Below are positions 1 through 10,000 of a DNA stretch of 64,000 bases, one piece after another. Every line of letters begins with the position of its first letter. Positions within the stretch are counted from its first letter, which is position 1. The notes beneath the pieces are model-generated. The model had not been told where the DNA came from. It saw only the letters and a program-made list of their open reading frames with translations, and did no database searches. This DNA comes from CAWAHD01 sp963781785 (GTDB taxonomy: Bacteria; Planctomycetota; Planctomycetia; Isosphaerales; Isosphaeraceae). The stretch covers positions 3,472,001 to 3,536,000 of the forward strand of contig CAWAHD010000002.1 in NCBI GenBank assembly GCA_963781785.1. Reading direction: 5' to 3'. A program made the translations under genes and the position numbers.

Positions 1-465
1 CCTGCTTATTTCGGGGATTGCCTTGTCGAGAACTGGCAGACGCACCTGAGGAGGCTGAGAGGTGGCCGCCTGATGGGCCGATTCTCGGCGAGCAGTCGCA
101 AGTACGGACTTTCGCAGAGCGAAAGGCGACGATTGAGGTCGCCGCACGTTTGAGGTTGTACCATCGGTCAATCGGGGCAGATGCCCGGCACGATAGAGCG
201 AATTGTTGCAGAATCGCTCCTCTTGGACTGGTCGACGCCGCGTCTCAAAGGTCATCGACACTTCCAGTCGCCTCACCTCAACCACCTATCCACACCGCAC
301 CTAACCGTTTGTCGTTCGTCGCGCGTGCCCAAGTCAGCCGATTAAGTTTCTGATGGTAGAGCGCCGTCGTCATGGCCGTGCCATTCAGCCAGGCTCGTTG
401 ATTCGTTCGGCCCGTTCGAGCGGCAATTGCAAAGAGTGTCTTTTCCGTCCTATTCTCATTGAAGT
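1..465. other. Left-edge stretch without a supported gene
   Basis: Several short overlapping frames are open here, but none has a convincing ribosome-binding site, a recognisable domain or a consistent composition. The last part runs into the RES-domain remnant. I see no RNA gene, repeat or clear terminator. Confidence 0.4.
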
Positions 466-624
466 TTCCCGACGATCTACGCGAGCCTCGATCCACACAC
501 CGCGCTTGATGAAGTCCCGGCCCACTTCCGGTACGACAAGATCCCGACCCAGGCCGCGATGCCAAAGCGCCTGACTGGCACCTGGGACCTCTCCGAGTGT
601 ATGCTGACCGACGCCTTGAAATAA
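466..624 (+). pseudogene. RES-domain protein remnant (NAD-degrading toxin family fragment)
   Basis: One frame reads about 52 residues containing the stretch YASLDPHTALDEVPAHFRY, followed by a proline and the end LTDALK before a TAA stop at 622-624. This resembles the middle of RES-family proteins, whose toxins degrade NAD+, where a 'Y-(A/T)-S-L-(D/E)-P-x-T-A-(L/M)-x-E-x-x-A-H' segment is typical. The frame is closed upstream by a stop at 460-462 and has no start codon, so the N-terminal half is missing or out of frame. No antitoxin-like partner is visible at the window edge. The family call rests on memory of the motif; an unrelated short frame is the alternative. Confidence 0.35.
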
Positions 625-719
625 GCCACTCAAATCGAATTGAGGTTGAGCGACTTTCCTGTTACAGGCGCACGCAAAACGGAAGTCGAAAGGGACATGC
701 GAGCCCTGGACTGCTGGCT

Positions 720-1349
720 ATGAAGGACCACACGACCGGCCCTGGCTTTGCTTTGTCCTTGCTGCTCTTCATCGCGGGATGCGCGAGCCTCGTGATGCTC
801 GTGGGGGGATTCCTCGTCCCGGACTGGAGAGCGAACAACCGGTACGTGCCCGGTTCCTGCGTGGTGCTGGACAAGCGGCTTGCTGACAGTATCGGCAAGT
901 TCCCTGGCGCTAGCGGTGGTGAGAAAATCTCGTACCACCCCGAGATCAAGATCCGCTACGAGGTCGACGGCCGAAATTACGAAGTCTGGACGTACGATGC
1001 CATCCCCATGTTCTACCCCGACCGGGCCAAGATGCAGGCCATCGTCGACGGTTTCCAGGTCGGCGGAACTTACCCGTGCTGGTTCGACCCGGACAGTCCA
1101 CAAAAGGCCATCCTGGTGCGTGGCCACGCTTGGGCCCCGTTTATCCTTCTCGTCGTGCCAGTGGTGTTCCTGACGGTCGGAATCGTCGGTCTGCGTCGCG
1201 CAAAAGAGAACCGTGGCAAGACGGCGCAACAACTCGCACTCGAGCGGGCACTGGGGCCCGACGCCGACACGCTGGCGATCGATGCCCATCGACCGAACGT
1301 GCCCGTGCTGAAACTCTCCGGCAGCTCCGGGAGCACTCTGCGCACTTGA
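720..1349 (+). CDS. DUF3592-like membrane protein
   Basis: A 209-residue protein with one hydrophobic segment near the N-terminus (residues about 8-31), a soluble middle (about 33-140) and a second hydrophobic segment (about 144-163) followed by a basic, Arg/Lys-rich tail. The middle carries the pattern of DUF3592 proteins: a conserved Tyr-rich beta region (YHPEIKIRYEVDGRNYE) and a later 'V-G-x-x-Y-P-C-W-F-D-P-x-x-P' segment, which sits between the two helices in that family. Function is unknown; it is probably an inner-membrane protein. ATG 720 is chosen because the hydrophobic segment then begins almost at once. An upstream in-frame ATG at 597 would add 41 residues that do not look like this family. 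No strong Shine-Dalgarno is visible. The cysteine in 'AGCASL' is probably not a lipobox, because it lies inside the helix. Confidence 0.7.
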   Translation: MKDHTTGPGFALSLLLFIAGCASLVMLVGGFLVPDWRANNRYVPGSCVVLDKRLADSIGKFPGASGGEKISYHPEIKIRYEVDGRNYEVWTYDAIPMFYPDRAKMQAIVDGFQVGGTYPCWFDPDSPQKAILVRGHAWAPFILLVVPVVFLTVGIVGLRRAKENRGKTAQQLALERALGPDADTLAIDAHRPNVPVLKLSGSSGSTLRT

Positions 1350-1590
1350 CCCGGCGCGGTCTGCCGGCGTAAAGTTCTGTTGAGCGTGTGGCATGGCGCC
1401 CACGCCGTAGTCGCCGCCGGGAGCGAAACGCCCTGGCGAGAAGGAGTGAGTCATGTGCCGAGCCTCCCGACGCGAGCAGCGTCATTTCGAGCCCCTTTCT
1501 TTCCTTCCTGGTCCCGATTGGCTGGAGCAATTTGAGCACTATCGGCGCTCCGCTCGTGGCGATCGGGGTGCGCGCAGAAGGTGTTTTTTC

Positions 1591-1974
1591 ATGCACCACC
1601 ATCATCACGACGCGGATCGGTTCGAGGGCCGGTCAGCGTTCGGCGTCCGACGGCCGCTCAGGTTCCTCGCACACAAGCTCGATCTGGACGACAAACAGAT
1701 CACGGCGCTGGTCCGGATCCTTGACGACGTCAAGACCGAGCGAGCGCAGGCTGAGGTGGATGACCGACGAGCGCTGGCCGAGTTTGCCGATGCCGTGGCC
1801 GGGGATGGGTTTGACGCCTCCAAGGCCGCCAGTGCCGGCGAGCGCCGCGTCCAGAGCGCGGCGAGGCTGCGCGAGACGCTCACCCGCGCCCTTGAGGAAA
1901 TCCACGCGATGCTCACCCCCGAACAGCGCCAGCGGCTCGCGTACCTGATCCGTAGTGGTGTTCTCACCGTCTGA
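1591..1974 (+). CDS. Spy/CpxP-like (LTxxQ) small protein with His-rich N-terminus
   Basis: A 127-residue, charged, almost entirely helical protein. The C-terminal 'LTPEQRQRL' fits the LTxxQ motif of Spy/CpxP/heavy-metal-sensor proteins, which form antiparallel helical hairpins; an earlier 'LDLDDKQITAL' resembles the first repeat. The protein opens with Met followed by five histidines and an aspartate, which suggests metal binding. Classical Spy/CpxP proteins are periplasmic, but no signal peptide is seen here, so this version may be cytosolic. An in-frame ATG at 1453 would add 46 residues that look non-coding. It converges with the SirB1-type gene, and a hairpin follows 8 bases after the stop. 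The family call is moderate; the metal role is inference. Confidence 0.6.
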   Translation: MHHHHHDADRFEGRSAFGVRRPLRFLAHKLDLDDKQITALVRILDDVKTERAQAEVDDRRALAEFADAVAGDGFDASKAASAGERRVQSAARLRETLTRALEEIHAMLTPEQRQRLAYLIRSGVLTV

Positions 1975-1982
1975 GCGAACAC

Positions 1983-2002
1983 AGCCGGGTGGAAACCCGG
2001 CT
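1983..2002. terminator. Hairpin between convergent genes
   Basis: A perfect 8-bp stem (AGCCGGGT at 1983-1990, ACCCGGCT at 1995-2002) closes a GGAA tetraloop 8 bases after the stop of the Spy-like gene and 85 bases past the end of the converging SirB1-type gene. No U-tract follows on either strand, so it is a GC-only hairpin that may act as a weak terminator or mRNA end stabiliser. Confidence 0.5.
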
Positions 2003-2087
2003 CACGGTGATCCCGTTGCGGGCCGAGGATCGGGCCAGCCGCCGTGCGCTTGGACGTCCTGCTGTCCGATGGCTCCTTCAAAATCCC

Positions 2088-2924
2088 TCAATTCCACCGG
2101 GCAACCTGGCGGAGAATGGCTTCGAGCATGGCTCGAATCTCACGTTCATCGTCCGGGGCGGGGGACATGCCGAGATAGGCTCGAAGCGGGTTGATCGCTT
2201 CGGCCAGGTGATTGGTCTGGGTGCACAGCATCCCCAGGTCGCGCAGCTCGCCGGGATCGCGAGGATTGAGGGCTGCCAGGCGGCGTTGAACCGGAAGCAG
2301 CGCCACAAGGTCTCCGGATTGGAAATAGATCGTCTTGAGGTTCCGGAGCATTCGCGTCACCACCACCCGAGTCGAGCAGGGCGCGATCGAGGCATCGAAC
2401 ACGACAATCGGCAGTTCGGCGACCTCGTGGAACTTCTCCCGGCAACGGCCGCGGTCGTAAATGGCTCCGGCCTGAAATGGATCGATGAACCACGGCTGAT
2501 CATCCTCGTCGAACCGCAGCAGGAAATGACAGGGTAAATTGACACCCTTGAGCGACACGCCCAGAAGCTCGGCGACCGTCCAGTACAGGATGCACAGGCT
2601 GATCGGAATACCCAGGCGGCGATCCAGGACGAGATGAAGAAAACTGTTGCGCGGATCGTAATAGTCCTCGGTGTTTCCCCGCAGCTTCTCCTCGACAAAG
2701 AGGACCCAGTTGATCTGACCCAGGATTTCGCGCGTTCTGGCCCCGGCGCGGCAGCGGGCGCGAATCCGCTCGGAAAGCTGGCGGATCCGCGCCAGACAGG
2801 CCTCGATGTCGAGCTCGGGATCCGCGTCGCGCGCGATTTCGAGCGCAACGCGGGCCAAGAGCACGCGATCGTTGCCATCGACCAGCCGCTGAAACTCGGG
2901 GCTATCCGCAAACGGACGGGCCAC
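2088..2924 (-). CDS. SirB1-type transglutaminase-like/TPR protein
   Basis: A 278-residue protein with a transglutaminase-like core in the middle third: 'DPRNSFLHLVLDRRLGIPISLCILY' in two parts, then 'NLPCHFLLRF' and 'WFIDPFQAG', the Cys/His/Asp-bearing pattern of the SirB1/Tranglut_core2 family. A short C-terminal TPR-like tail follows ('LRDLGMLCTQTNHLAEAINPLRAYL'). The biochemical role of SirB1 proteins is not settled; a structural or regulatory role is usual and peptidase activity unproven. I place the start at the GTG at 2922-2924 because a GGGAGG lies just upstream (2932-2937) and the protein then begins VARPFADSPEF, as in homologues. A longer version from an ATG at 3011 would add 29 low-quality residues. 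It converges on the Spy-like gene and diverges from the peptidase gene. Confidence 0.8.
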   Translation of the reverse strand: MARPFADSPEFQRLVDGNDRVLLARVALEIARDADPELDIEACLARIRQLSERIRARCRAGARTREILGQINWVLFVEEKLRGNTEDYYDPRNSFLHLVLDRRLGIPISLCILYWTVAELLGVSLKGVNLPCHFLLRFDEDDQPWFIDPFQAGAIYDRGRCREKFHEVAELPIVVFDASIAPCSTRVVVTRMLRNLKTIYFQSGDLVALLPVQRRLAALNPRDPGELRDLGMLCTQTNHLAEAINPLRAYLGMSPAPDDEREIRAMLEAILRQVARWN

Positions 2925-3214
2925 GCAATCGGCCTCCCGGGACGCTGTTGGCACGCGATTGGAACAAGCTGACGAAGACCCAGCGTGGGGATAAACGACG
3001 GAACCAGCCACGATTTCAAGATCGGTTTCCCTCTGTCCATTCTAGCGGCGCACAGACCCTTCGTGGTACCAGCTTCCGGACCGTCTGATCTGCCGGAGTG
3101 GATGCTCGATTTGGCGGCCGGGGTCGGATAGTCTGATAGAGCGCCTGGGGAGAAAAGCCTCGCACCTATTGACTATGCCGTTTTTGAGCACGCCAACGAA
3201 CAGGACTTCCGGCA

Positions 3215-4800
3215 ATGGCACACGTCTCGAGCTTGGTTCTATTTCTGCTGTCCCTCGTCGCCCAGGTTCCCGACCCGGCGAGCGCGCTGCAAACGGTCGC
3301 CGAAAAGAGCGAGTACCGTGCCACCGCGCGGTATGACGACGTCGTAGGGTGGTGCCAGGCGTTTGCCAGGGCAAATCCGCTCGCTCATCTCACCGAGCTT
3401 GGCCACTCGTCGGAAGGGCGGTCGATTCCGCTCTTGATCGTGGCCGACCCACCGGTGAAGACGGCCGCCGAAGCCGCACGCTCCGGCAAGCTCGTCTGCC
3501 TGATTATCGGCAACATTCACGCCGGCGAGGTCTGCGGCAAGGAAGCGCTGCCAATGCTCTTGCGCGAGCAGTTCACCGGGAATCATCCGCCACTCCTCAA
3601 AGACGTGATCCTGGCGGTCGCGCCCATCTACAATACCGACGGCAACGAGCGGGTCTCGAAGACGAACCGGCCGGGCCAGGTCGGGCCCGAGGATGGAATG
3701 GGCCAGCGGGCAAACGCCCGCGGGCTCGACCTCAATCGCGATTTCATCAAGCTCGAGGCCCCCGAGACCCGGGGCCTGGTGCGCTTCCTCAATGAATGGA
3801 ATCCTCATCTTTTTATCGATACGCATACGACCGACGGGTCGTACCATCGTTACTTGATCACCTACGATGGTCCCAAGAACCCAGCCGGCGACCCCGCGAT
3901 CATTCGTTTCATGCGAGGGACGTTCTTTCCCGCTGTCGGCGACGCGTTCGCGAAGAATACGGAATGGAAGGCGTTCTATTACGGCAATTTCAATCGAGAT
4001 CGCACCGAATGGACGACCTACCCGGCCGAGCCCCGTTACGGCACGACCTACGTCGGCCTGCGAAATCGGCTTTCGGTCCTGTCCGAAGCGTACTCCCACG
4101 CTCCTTACAAGACGCGGGTGCTGGCCACCCGTGACTTCGTAAGCGAGTGCCTGAAAACGGCAGCAAGTCACAAGGCCGAGATCATCAAGTTGCTCGGCGG
4201 GGGCCGGCGGCCGGCGCCGCGGTCTGGCCAGCCGTCTTCAGGCCAGGGCCCCGATCTCGTCGCGATCCGGTCGCGAGTCAAGGCCCCGCAGGATACCGTG
4301 ACCGTCCTGGGCTTTGAGGAACGCCAGGAAGACGGCCGCCGCGTGAGGACCGACACGCCCAAGGATTACACCCTCAAGCTCATCAACGAATTTGAGGCCG
4401 CGGAGACGGTCTCGCGGCCGTTTGCTTACTTGATCCCTTCGATTTACCGTGAAGCCGTCGAGGTAATCATGCGGCATGGGCTCGACGTCCAGGAGCTGCG
4501 CGAAGACATCGAGCTCGATCTGGAAGTCTATCGGGTCGACGGGATCGAGCATGTCGGCGCGGCGATTCGATGGTCCTCAGTCCACGACCTTGCGCGTGAG
4601 CTCCCGCCGCGAGTCGCGCCGGGCTGCCGCCGGCAGCTTGATGGTTCGCACCACAGGGCCCTTGGGCAACCTGGCTGTTACCCTCCTCGAGCCGCGCTCG
4701 GAGGACGGGCTGGCAACCTGGCGCTACTTCGACGCGGATCTGAAAGAAGGGGGTGATTTCCCGGTGTTGCGGCTGCCGGAGTCGGCACCGATCTCGATCG
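3215..4800 (+). other. M14 metallocarboxypeptidase domain
   Basis: Zinc ligands are visible as H102 and E105 in 'NIHAGEVCGKE' and H204 in 'FIDTHTTDGSYH'. The substrate-binding 'LDLNRDFIKLEAPET' segment (N174-R175) and 'YNTDGNER' are typical of the M14 group with N-terminal signal peptides found in planctomycetes and acidobacteria. After about residue 445 the frame breaks. It resumes as 'RRFDGPQSTTLRVSSRRESRR', the beta-sandwich-like tail expected of this family, ending near 'FPVLRLPESAP'. Confidence 0.75.
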
Positions 4801-7053
4801 TCGCCGCCCAGCCGCTGACAGAGAACCGCGGTCCGATTCAGTCGATCACGTTCCAGCAGGGAGGCGGCTTCCGCGGGCGGGGAGGACGGGGAGGATTTGG
4901 CGGTCAACCGCGCTGGCTCGACGGCGAGCACTGGCTTCAGGTCCGCGACGGCAAGCTCGTGAAGGTCAACGCGGCCACCGGCCGCTCCCAGCCCTTCATC
5001 GACGTCAAGGCGCTCGCCAAGGGCCTCGCCCGCTTGAGCGCCCTCGACCAGGAAACCGTGCAATCGATCGCCGAGCAGACCGCCTTCGATATGGACCTGG
5101 CCAAGAAGGGCTTCCTGTTCGAGCACGGGCAGGACATCTATTACGCCACCTTTGACGGCAGCGCGGCGGCCCGGCTCACCAACACCCCCGGCCGCGAAGG
5201 CTGGCCCCAGTTCAGCCCGGACGGCAAGGCCGTCGCCTTCGTCCGCGATTTTGACCTGTATGCCGTCGACGTGGGTGGCAAGGCCGAGCATCGCTTGACC
5301 ACGGGCGGGCAGGTCGACCTTCGTCATGGACACGCCGACTGGGTCTATTATGAAGAGATCTTCAACCGCCGCTGGCCGGCGTTCTGGTGGAGTCCCGACT
5401 CGAAGCAGCTCGCCTTCATGGAGTTTGACGACGCGGGAGTTCCTTATCACACTGTGCTGGACGACACGGCCAGCCCTCGAAGGGAAGAGCGCACCCATTA
5501 CCCGCGGTCCGGAGACCCGAACCCGAAGGTCCGGCTCGGCGTGGTCGAGAAGGACGGCGGCCCGATCCACTGGGCTGACTTATCTGACTACTCGGCCGAC
5601 TCGTTCCTGATCAGCGACGTCGGTTGGTGGCCCGACAGCTCGGCCGCTTACTGCTACGTGCAGAACCGCACCCAGACCTGGCTCGACCTGGTCAAGTTCA
5701 CTCCGGGTGAATCAAGTGGCGCAGTGCAGCGTTTGTTCCGCGATTCCACCAAGGCGTGGATCGAAAGCCCGGGGCTCATCCACTGGCTCCCCGACAAGAG
5801 CTTCCTCTGGGTGAGCGAGCGCGACGGTTTTAAGCACTTGTACCATTACACGGAGAGCGGGACCTTGAAAGCCCAGCTCACGTCCGGCCCATGGGAGGTC
5901 CGGCAGGTGGTACACGTCGATTCCAAGGACGGCTCGATCTACTTCGCCGGCACGCGCGACAACCCGGTAGCCGTTAACCTGTATCGGATCAAGCCCGGCG
6001 GTGAGATCGAGCGGCTCACCCAGGCCCCCGCTGCAGCGCGGCGTCGACATGAGTCCCGACGGCAAGCTGTTCCTGGTGAGCTCGTCCGACATTCACACGC
6101 CCGCCCGGACCCGGCTCTTCGGCACGGACGGACAGCTCGTCCGCACGATCGACTCGAACCCATCTTACGAGATCAAGCGCCTCAAGTTCGGTCCCCGCGA
6201 GCGGCTTCAGATCCCGGCCAAGGACGGGTTCCTGCTCGAGGCGGAGCTGATTCTTCCGCCCGATCTCGATACGAGCAAGAAGCACCCGGTCTGGTTCATG
6301 ACGTACGCCGGGCCGCATGCCCCGACCGTCTCCGACTCATGGGGCGGGGGGCGAATGTACGATCAAGCCCTGGCGGCCGAAGGATTCATCGTCTTCCGCA
6401 TGGACCCGCGCAGCGCCAGCGGCAAGGGAGCAAAATCGGCCTGGCAGGCCTACAAGCACCTGGGCGTGCAGGAGCTCGAAGACATCAAATCCGCCATCAA
6501 CTGGCTGAAGCAGAAACCCTATGTCGATGGCGCGCGGATCGGCATGGCCGGCCATAGCTATGGCGGGTACATCACCGCCTACGCCATGACCCACTGCGAC
6601 CTGTTCGCCGCGGGAATCGCCGGAGCCCCGGTCACCGACTGGCGCGATTACGACTCGATCTACACCGAAAGGTACATGGGCCTGCCCCAGGACAACCCCG
6701 ACGGATACAACGTGTCGTCGGTGGTCCGGGCCGCCGGGCGGCTGCACGGCAAGCTCTTGATCCTGCACGGCGCGATCGACGACAACGTCTCCTTGCGGAA
6801 CACCATGCGGTTCGTCAAGGCGCTCCAGGATGCCAACAAGGATTTTGAGCTGATGATTTATCCGTCGTCACGCCACGGAATCGGCGGTGCGCACTACACC
6901 CGGATCCAGCAAGATTTCATCCGCCGCACCCTGGGCGACGCCAAGCCGCAGAAACCGGCCTCGACCGGCGACCTGGCCTCCGACAACCCGGAGAATGCAA
7001 GTCGTCCGGAAGCCCGGCCGCGCCGCCGGCGGGCGGCCGCCGGCCAGCAGTGA
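3215..7053 (+). CDS. Secreted M14 carboxypeptidase-S9B (DPP-IV-like) peptidase fusion, two frame breaks
   Basis: Read through two single-base insertions (about 4557-4572 and about 6022-6040), this is one 1,278-codon reading unit. Residues 1-24 look like a signal peptide. An M14 zinc carboxypeptidase half comes first, then a Gly/Arg/Phe-rich linker ('GGGFRGRGGRGGFGG'), then a dipeptidyl-peptidase IV-like beta-propeller and alpha/beta-hydrolase. Both activities would degrade peptides outside the cytoplasm, from the C-terminal side (M14) and by removing N-terminal dipeptides (S9B). No stop or start separates the halves, whereas the two are normally separate proteins, so this is either a natural fusion or a collapsed junction. 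The downstream giant gene G1 converges 19 bases after the stop. Domain details are in the next two entries. Confidence 0.7.
4855..7053 (+). other. S9B dipeptidyl-peptidase IV-like domain
   Basis: An eight-bladed-type propeller region begins near 'PRWLDGEHWLQVRDGKL' (about 4906) with TolB/WD-like blades ('GWPQFSPDGKAVAFV', 'PAFWWSPDSKQLAFMEFD', 'VDMSPDGKLFLVSS'). The catalytic alpha/beta-hydrolase follows from about 6200. The nucleophile elbow GHSYGGY is at about 6550-6570, the Asp loop in 'HGAIDDNVSLRNT' at about 6766-6804 and the His in 'SSRHGIGG' at about 6867-6890. All three catalytic residues are present. The C-terminal 40 residues are a Pro/Arg/Ala-rich tail without domain similarity. 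Confidence 0.75.
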
Positions 7054-7072
7054 ACGACATCGGCAACTGGCG

Positions 7073-10000
7073 TTACCGCCGCTTGAACGTGATAAACGGT
7101 CTCTTGGACGATGCGCTCTTGGTCTGCGGATTCCGGACCGCCGCCAGGCCAGCGCCGAAGCCAAACAACCCGCCGATCATCAGCAGATCGGCCAGTCGCG
7201 CCACGGGGTGGCCGGTCTGCCTGGGCCGTGCGACCCGCGACATCGGTCCCGCCGGCCCCGGAGCAAGGTACGGACTACTCGAGCTGGCCCCACGTTGCCC
7301 AACCCGAGCGACTGCGACCTGGTTCGAGAGACGATCCGGATCAGCGTCGGCTCGGTCGACCTCCCGACTTGGCGAGGATACGAAACTCACGACTAGCTCG
7401 TCGAGCACCGAATCGGGCAACGTGCCAGAACGGCGTGCGACCACGATAAGACCCTGTTCCTCTCCCGAGGTTGTTGACTGCAAGCCCGGAGGATCTTCCC
7501 AGACGGCCGGCGACTGATCCGCCCGCTGAGCTTGCGGCCGGACGAGCGGCTTGAGAGAGACCGGCCGAGTGATCAAGGGCGATGACGCTGGTGTCGGTGT
7601 GTCCTGGGTCGATGTCAGCGACATCAAGCCTGCCGGGCTGCGACCCGGTAGGGCGCTGATCGAGGAGGCCGCCGCGTCTGCCAAGAGGGAGCCGGGTGAC
7701 GAGCCGGAGATGAAGCCTGCACCGATTGCCAGAGTGATCGACGCCCCGTTGCTCGCGATGGCCGGCGGCATCGCGAGCAGGCTCGGGTTCGAGCCAGCGG
7801 TGCTGCTCTGATCATGAAGCGATGCCAGCCCGATGCTCGTGATCGTCAAGGAATCGAACACATTCATCGGACCAAGGGCGACCGAGCCGCTATCGGTCAA
7901 GCTTGCATCTTGCAACGGGCCAACCGGTGACCCTGAGTAGGTTGTGCCCGGCCCCTGGTAAGCCACCAGGTCACTTACCAGCAGATTGGCGACCGGCGTC
8001 CCCAGGCCGGTCACCAGGTTGTACCCGGAGTTCGCGGAGTAGCCATTGCTACCGCTGGCAATCACGTTGTAGTCGCTTTTCGGCAAGCTGTAGAGGGCCT
8101 GCTGGGTCTCGACCGGACTGGAGCTGTCCAAGCTCGGTTCGCCGGAAAGGGCACGCCCCTGGTTGACGAGTACCAAGAGCCCGGCCCAGGCCGGAGCCGA
8201 CAGGCTGGTGCCGCCCACGACTTCGAACGGGTCGCTGCCCGGCAGGTTGTAAGGATCGGCGATCCACGCGCCGGTCGCCGGATCGGCGACCAGGGAAACA
8301 TCCGGAGTTGTCCGCATGCCCGTGGACTGGACGCCCTCTTGATAGGCCGGCTCGGGTTCGTAGAGACTGATTCCGCCGCCCGAGCCGATCAACGTGCCGA
8401 GAGCGCTCGAGAAATAACCCCAGCCCGTCTCGCTGTTGTAAGAGCTATCCGAGTTGAGAAACAGGCTCGTGCCGCCGACGGCAACCACATTGGGCGAGAA
8501 GGCGGGGTATTCCGGATCGGCCGCTCCGAAATCTCCCGTGCTGGCGACGAAGGTCACGCCCGGGGTCGTGAGCACGCTGTCGTAGGCTGCCTCGTCGCTC
8601 TGGAAGACGGCCTGTCTTTCGGGGAACCCCCAGCTCATCGACACGACCGACACGCCGGGCTGCGTCGCGGCAATCGCAACGCCGGCCATCAGGTCCGAGA
8701 GCGATTGGCTGTTGGCTTCAACCAGAATGATCCGCGCCCCGGGGGCGATGGCATGCGTCCATTCCACGTCGAGTGCTTCCTCGACTTCCCAGTTATCCGT
8801 GCCGGGCCCGCTGGGGTCTGATCCCGGCAGGGAGGTCGGCTGGCCTGCTTGATTGAGGACCGTCACGAACGTCGCGGCCGGCCCGTACTGCTGGTAAAGC
8901 GACGGCCCGGTAGCGGTCAGGCCAAACTGAGAGTCGAATGCATCGAGGGCCGGGAAGATGCTCGGGTCGTCGTAGGCGTCGACGATGGCGATGGTCTGGC
9001 CCGTACCGTCCAGCGGGGTGGACACTCCCGCACTCAGGGCATTGATGCCGTAGGCGGTCCGGATCTGGGCCGGGTCGTAAGCGACCGTTCCGGTCGGTGC
9101 GGCCAGGATGAGGCCGTTGGCAACTGCGGCGCCGCTGAGCGTGAGGGTATCGACGACGAGGGCCATGTTGAGCGAGGCGCTTCCACTCTCGGCGAGCTGG
9201 GCCGACGGTGCGTAGATCGTGCCGCTGACTCCCGCCATGGCCGCGCCGCTGAACGAAAGGACCTGCGTGTTGGCGGCAGGCTGAATGAAGAGGTCACCAG
9301 CATAGGACCCGGTCGTGGCCGGAGTCAGCTTGATCGCGCCGCTGCCGCTCAAGCTGATCGCGCCGGTGGTGCCGCCGGTACTGGGGAACTTGCTGTTCGT
9401 GTTGTAGATCGTCACTCCCGTGCCGGTGACGGCGCCGGCGCCGGAGACCTGGAACCCGCCTCCCTCGATGATGTAAAGGCCGGGATTCATGGTCAGGCTG
9501 GCACTGCCCGAGACCGAAATCGAGCTGTAGATGCCCTGGTTGATCGTCGCCTTGGTGACCCCACTCACGCTCTCGCTGCCGTAACTGGACAGCCCGGTCG
9601 TGCTGGGAACAGGCAGCCCGGCGAGAGGATCTGCGACGGTTGCCGCCTTGGTGACCGGGGCAGGACTGAAGCTCGGGCTGCCGGACTTCGAGACGCCTCC
9701 GTGCACGTCGATCACGGATGCCGTGATCTTGGCGGTACCGCTGGCCTCGAGCGCGCTCGAACTGCTGGAATCGACATAGACACCGCCAGCCACGTTGATG
9801 CTCGCGCTGCCCGAGATGTTGAGAGCGCCGCCAGCGGTGGGATCCAGGACGATGACCGACTGGCCGATGGTGATCGCCGGCAACGTGGTGCTGCTCGAGA
9901 GGAAGTTGCTGCTGCCGGAGTAGGTCGCCGCGATCGATTGGGAGCCCGGTGGGAGCGCTGTGATCGACAGCGCGGCGACGCCGCCGGAAAGCGTGGCCTT

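Noticed and set aside
4467..5570. Minus-strand frame of 367 codons opposite the M14-S9 gene
   Set aside because: The plus strand encodes recognisable peptidase domains here; the minus frame has no motif and begins without a ribosome-binding site.
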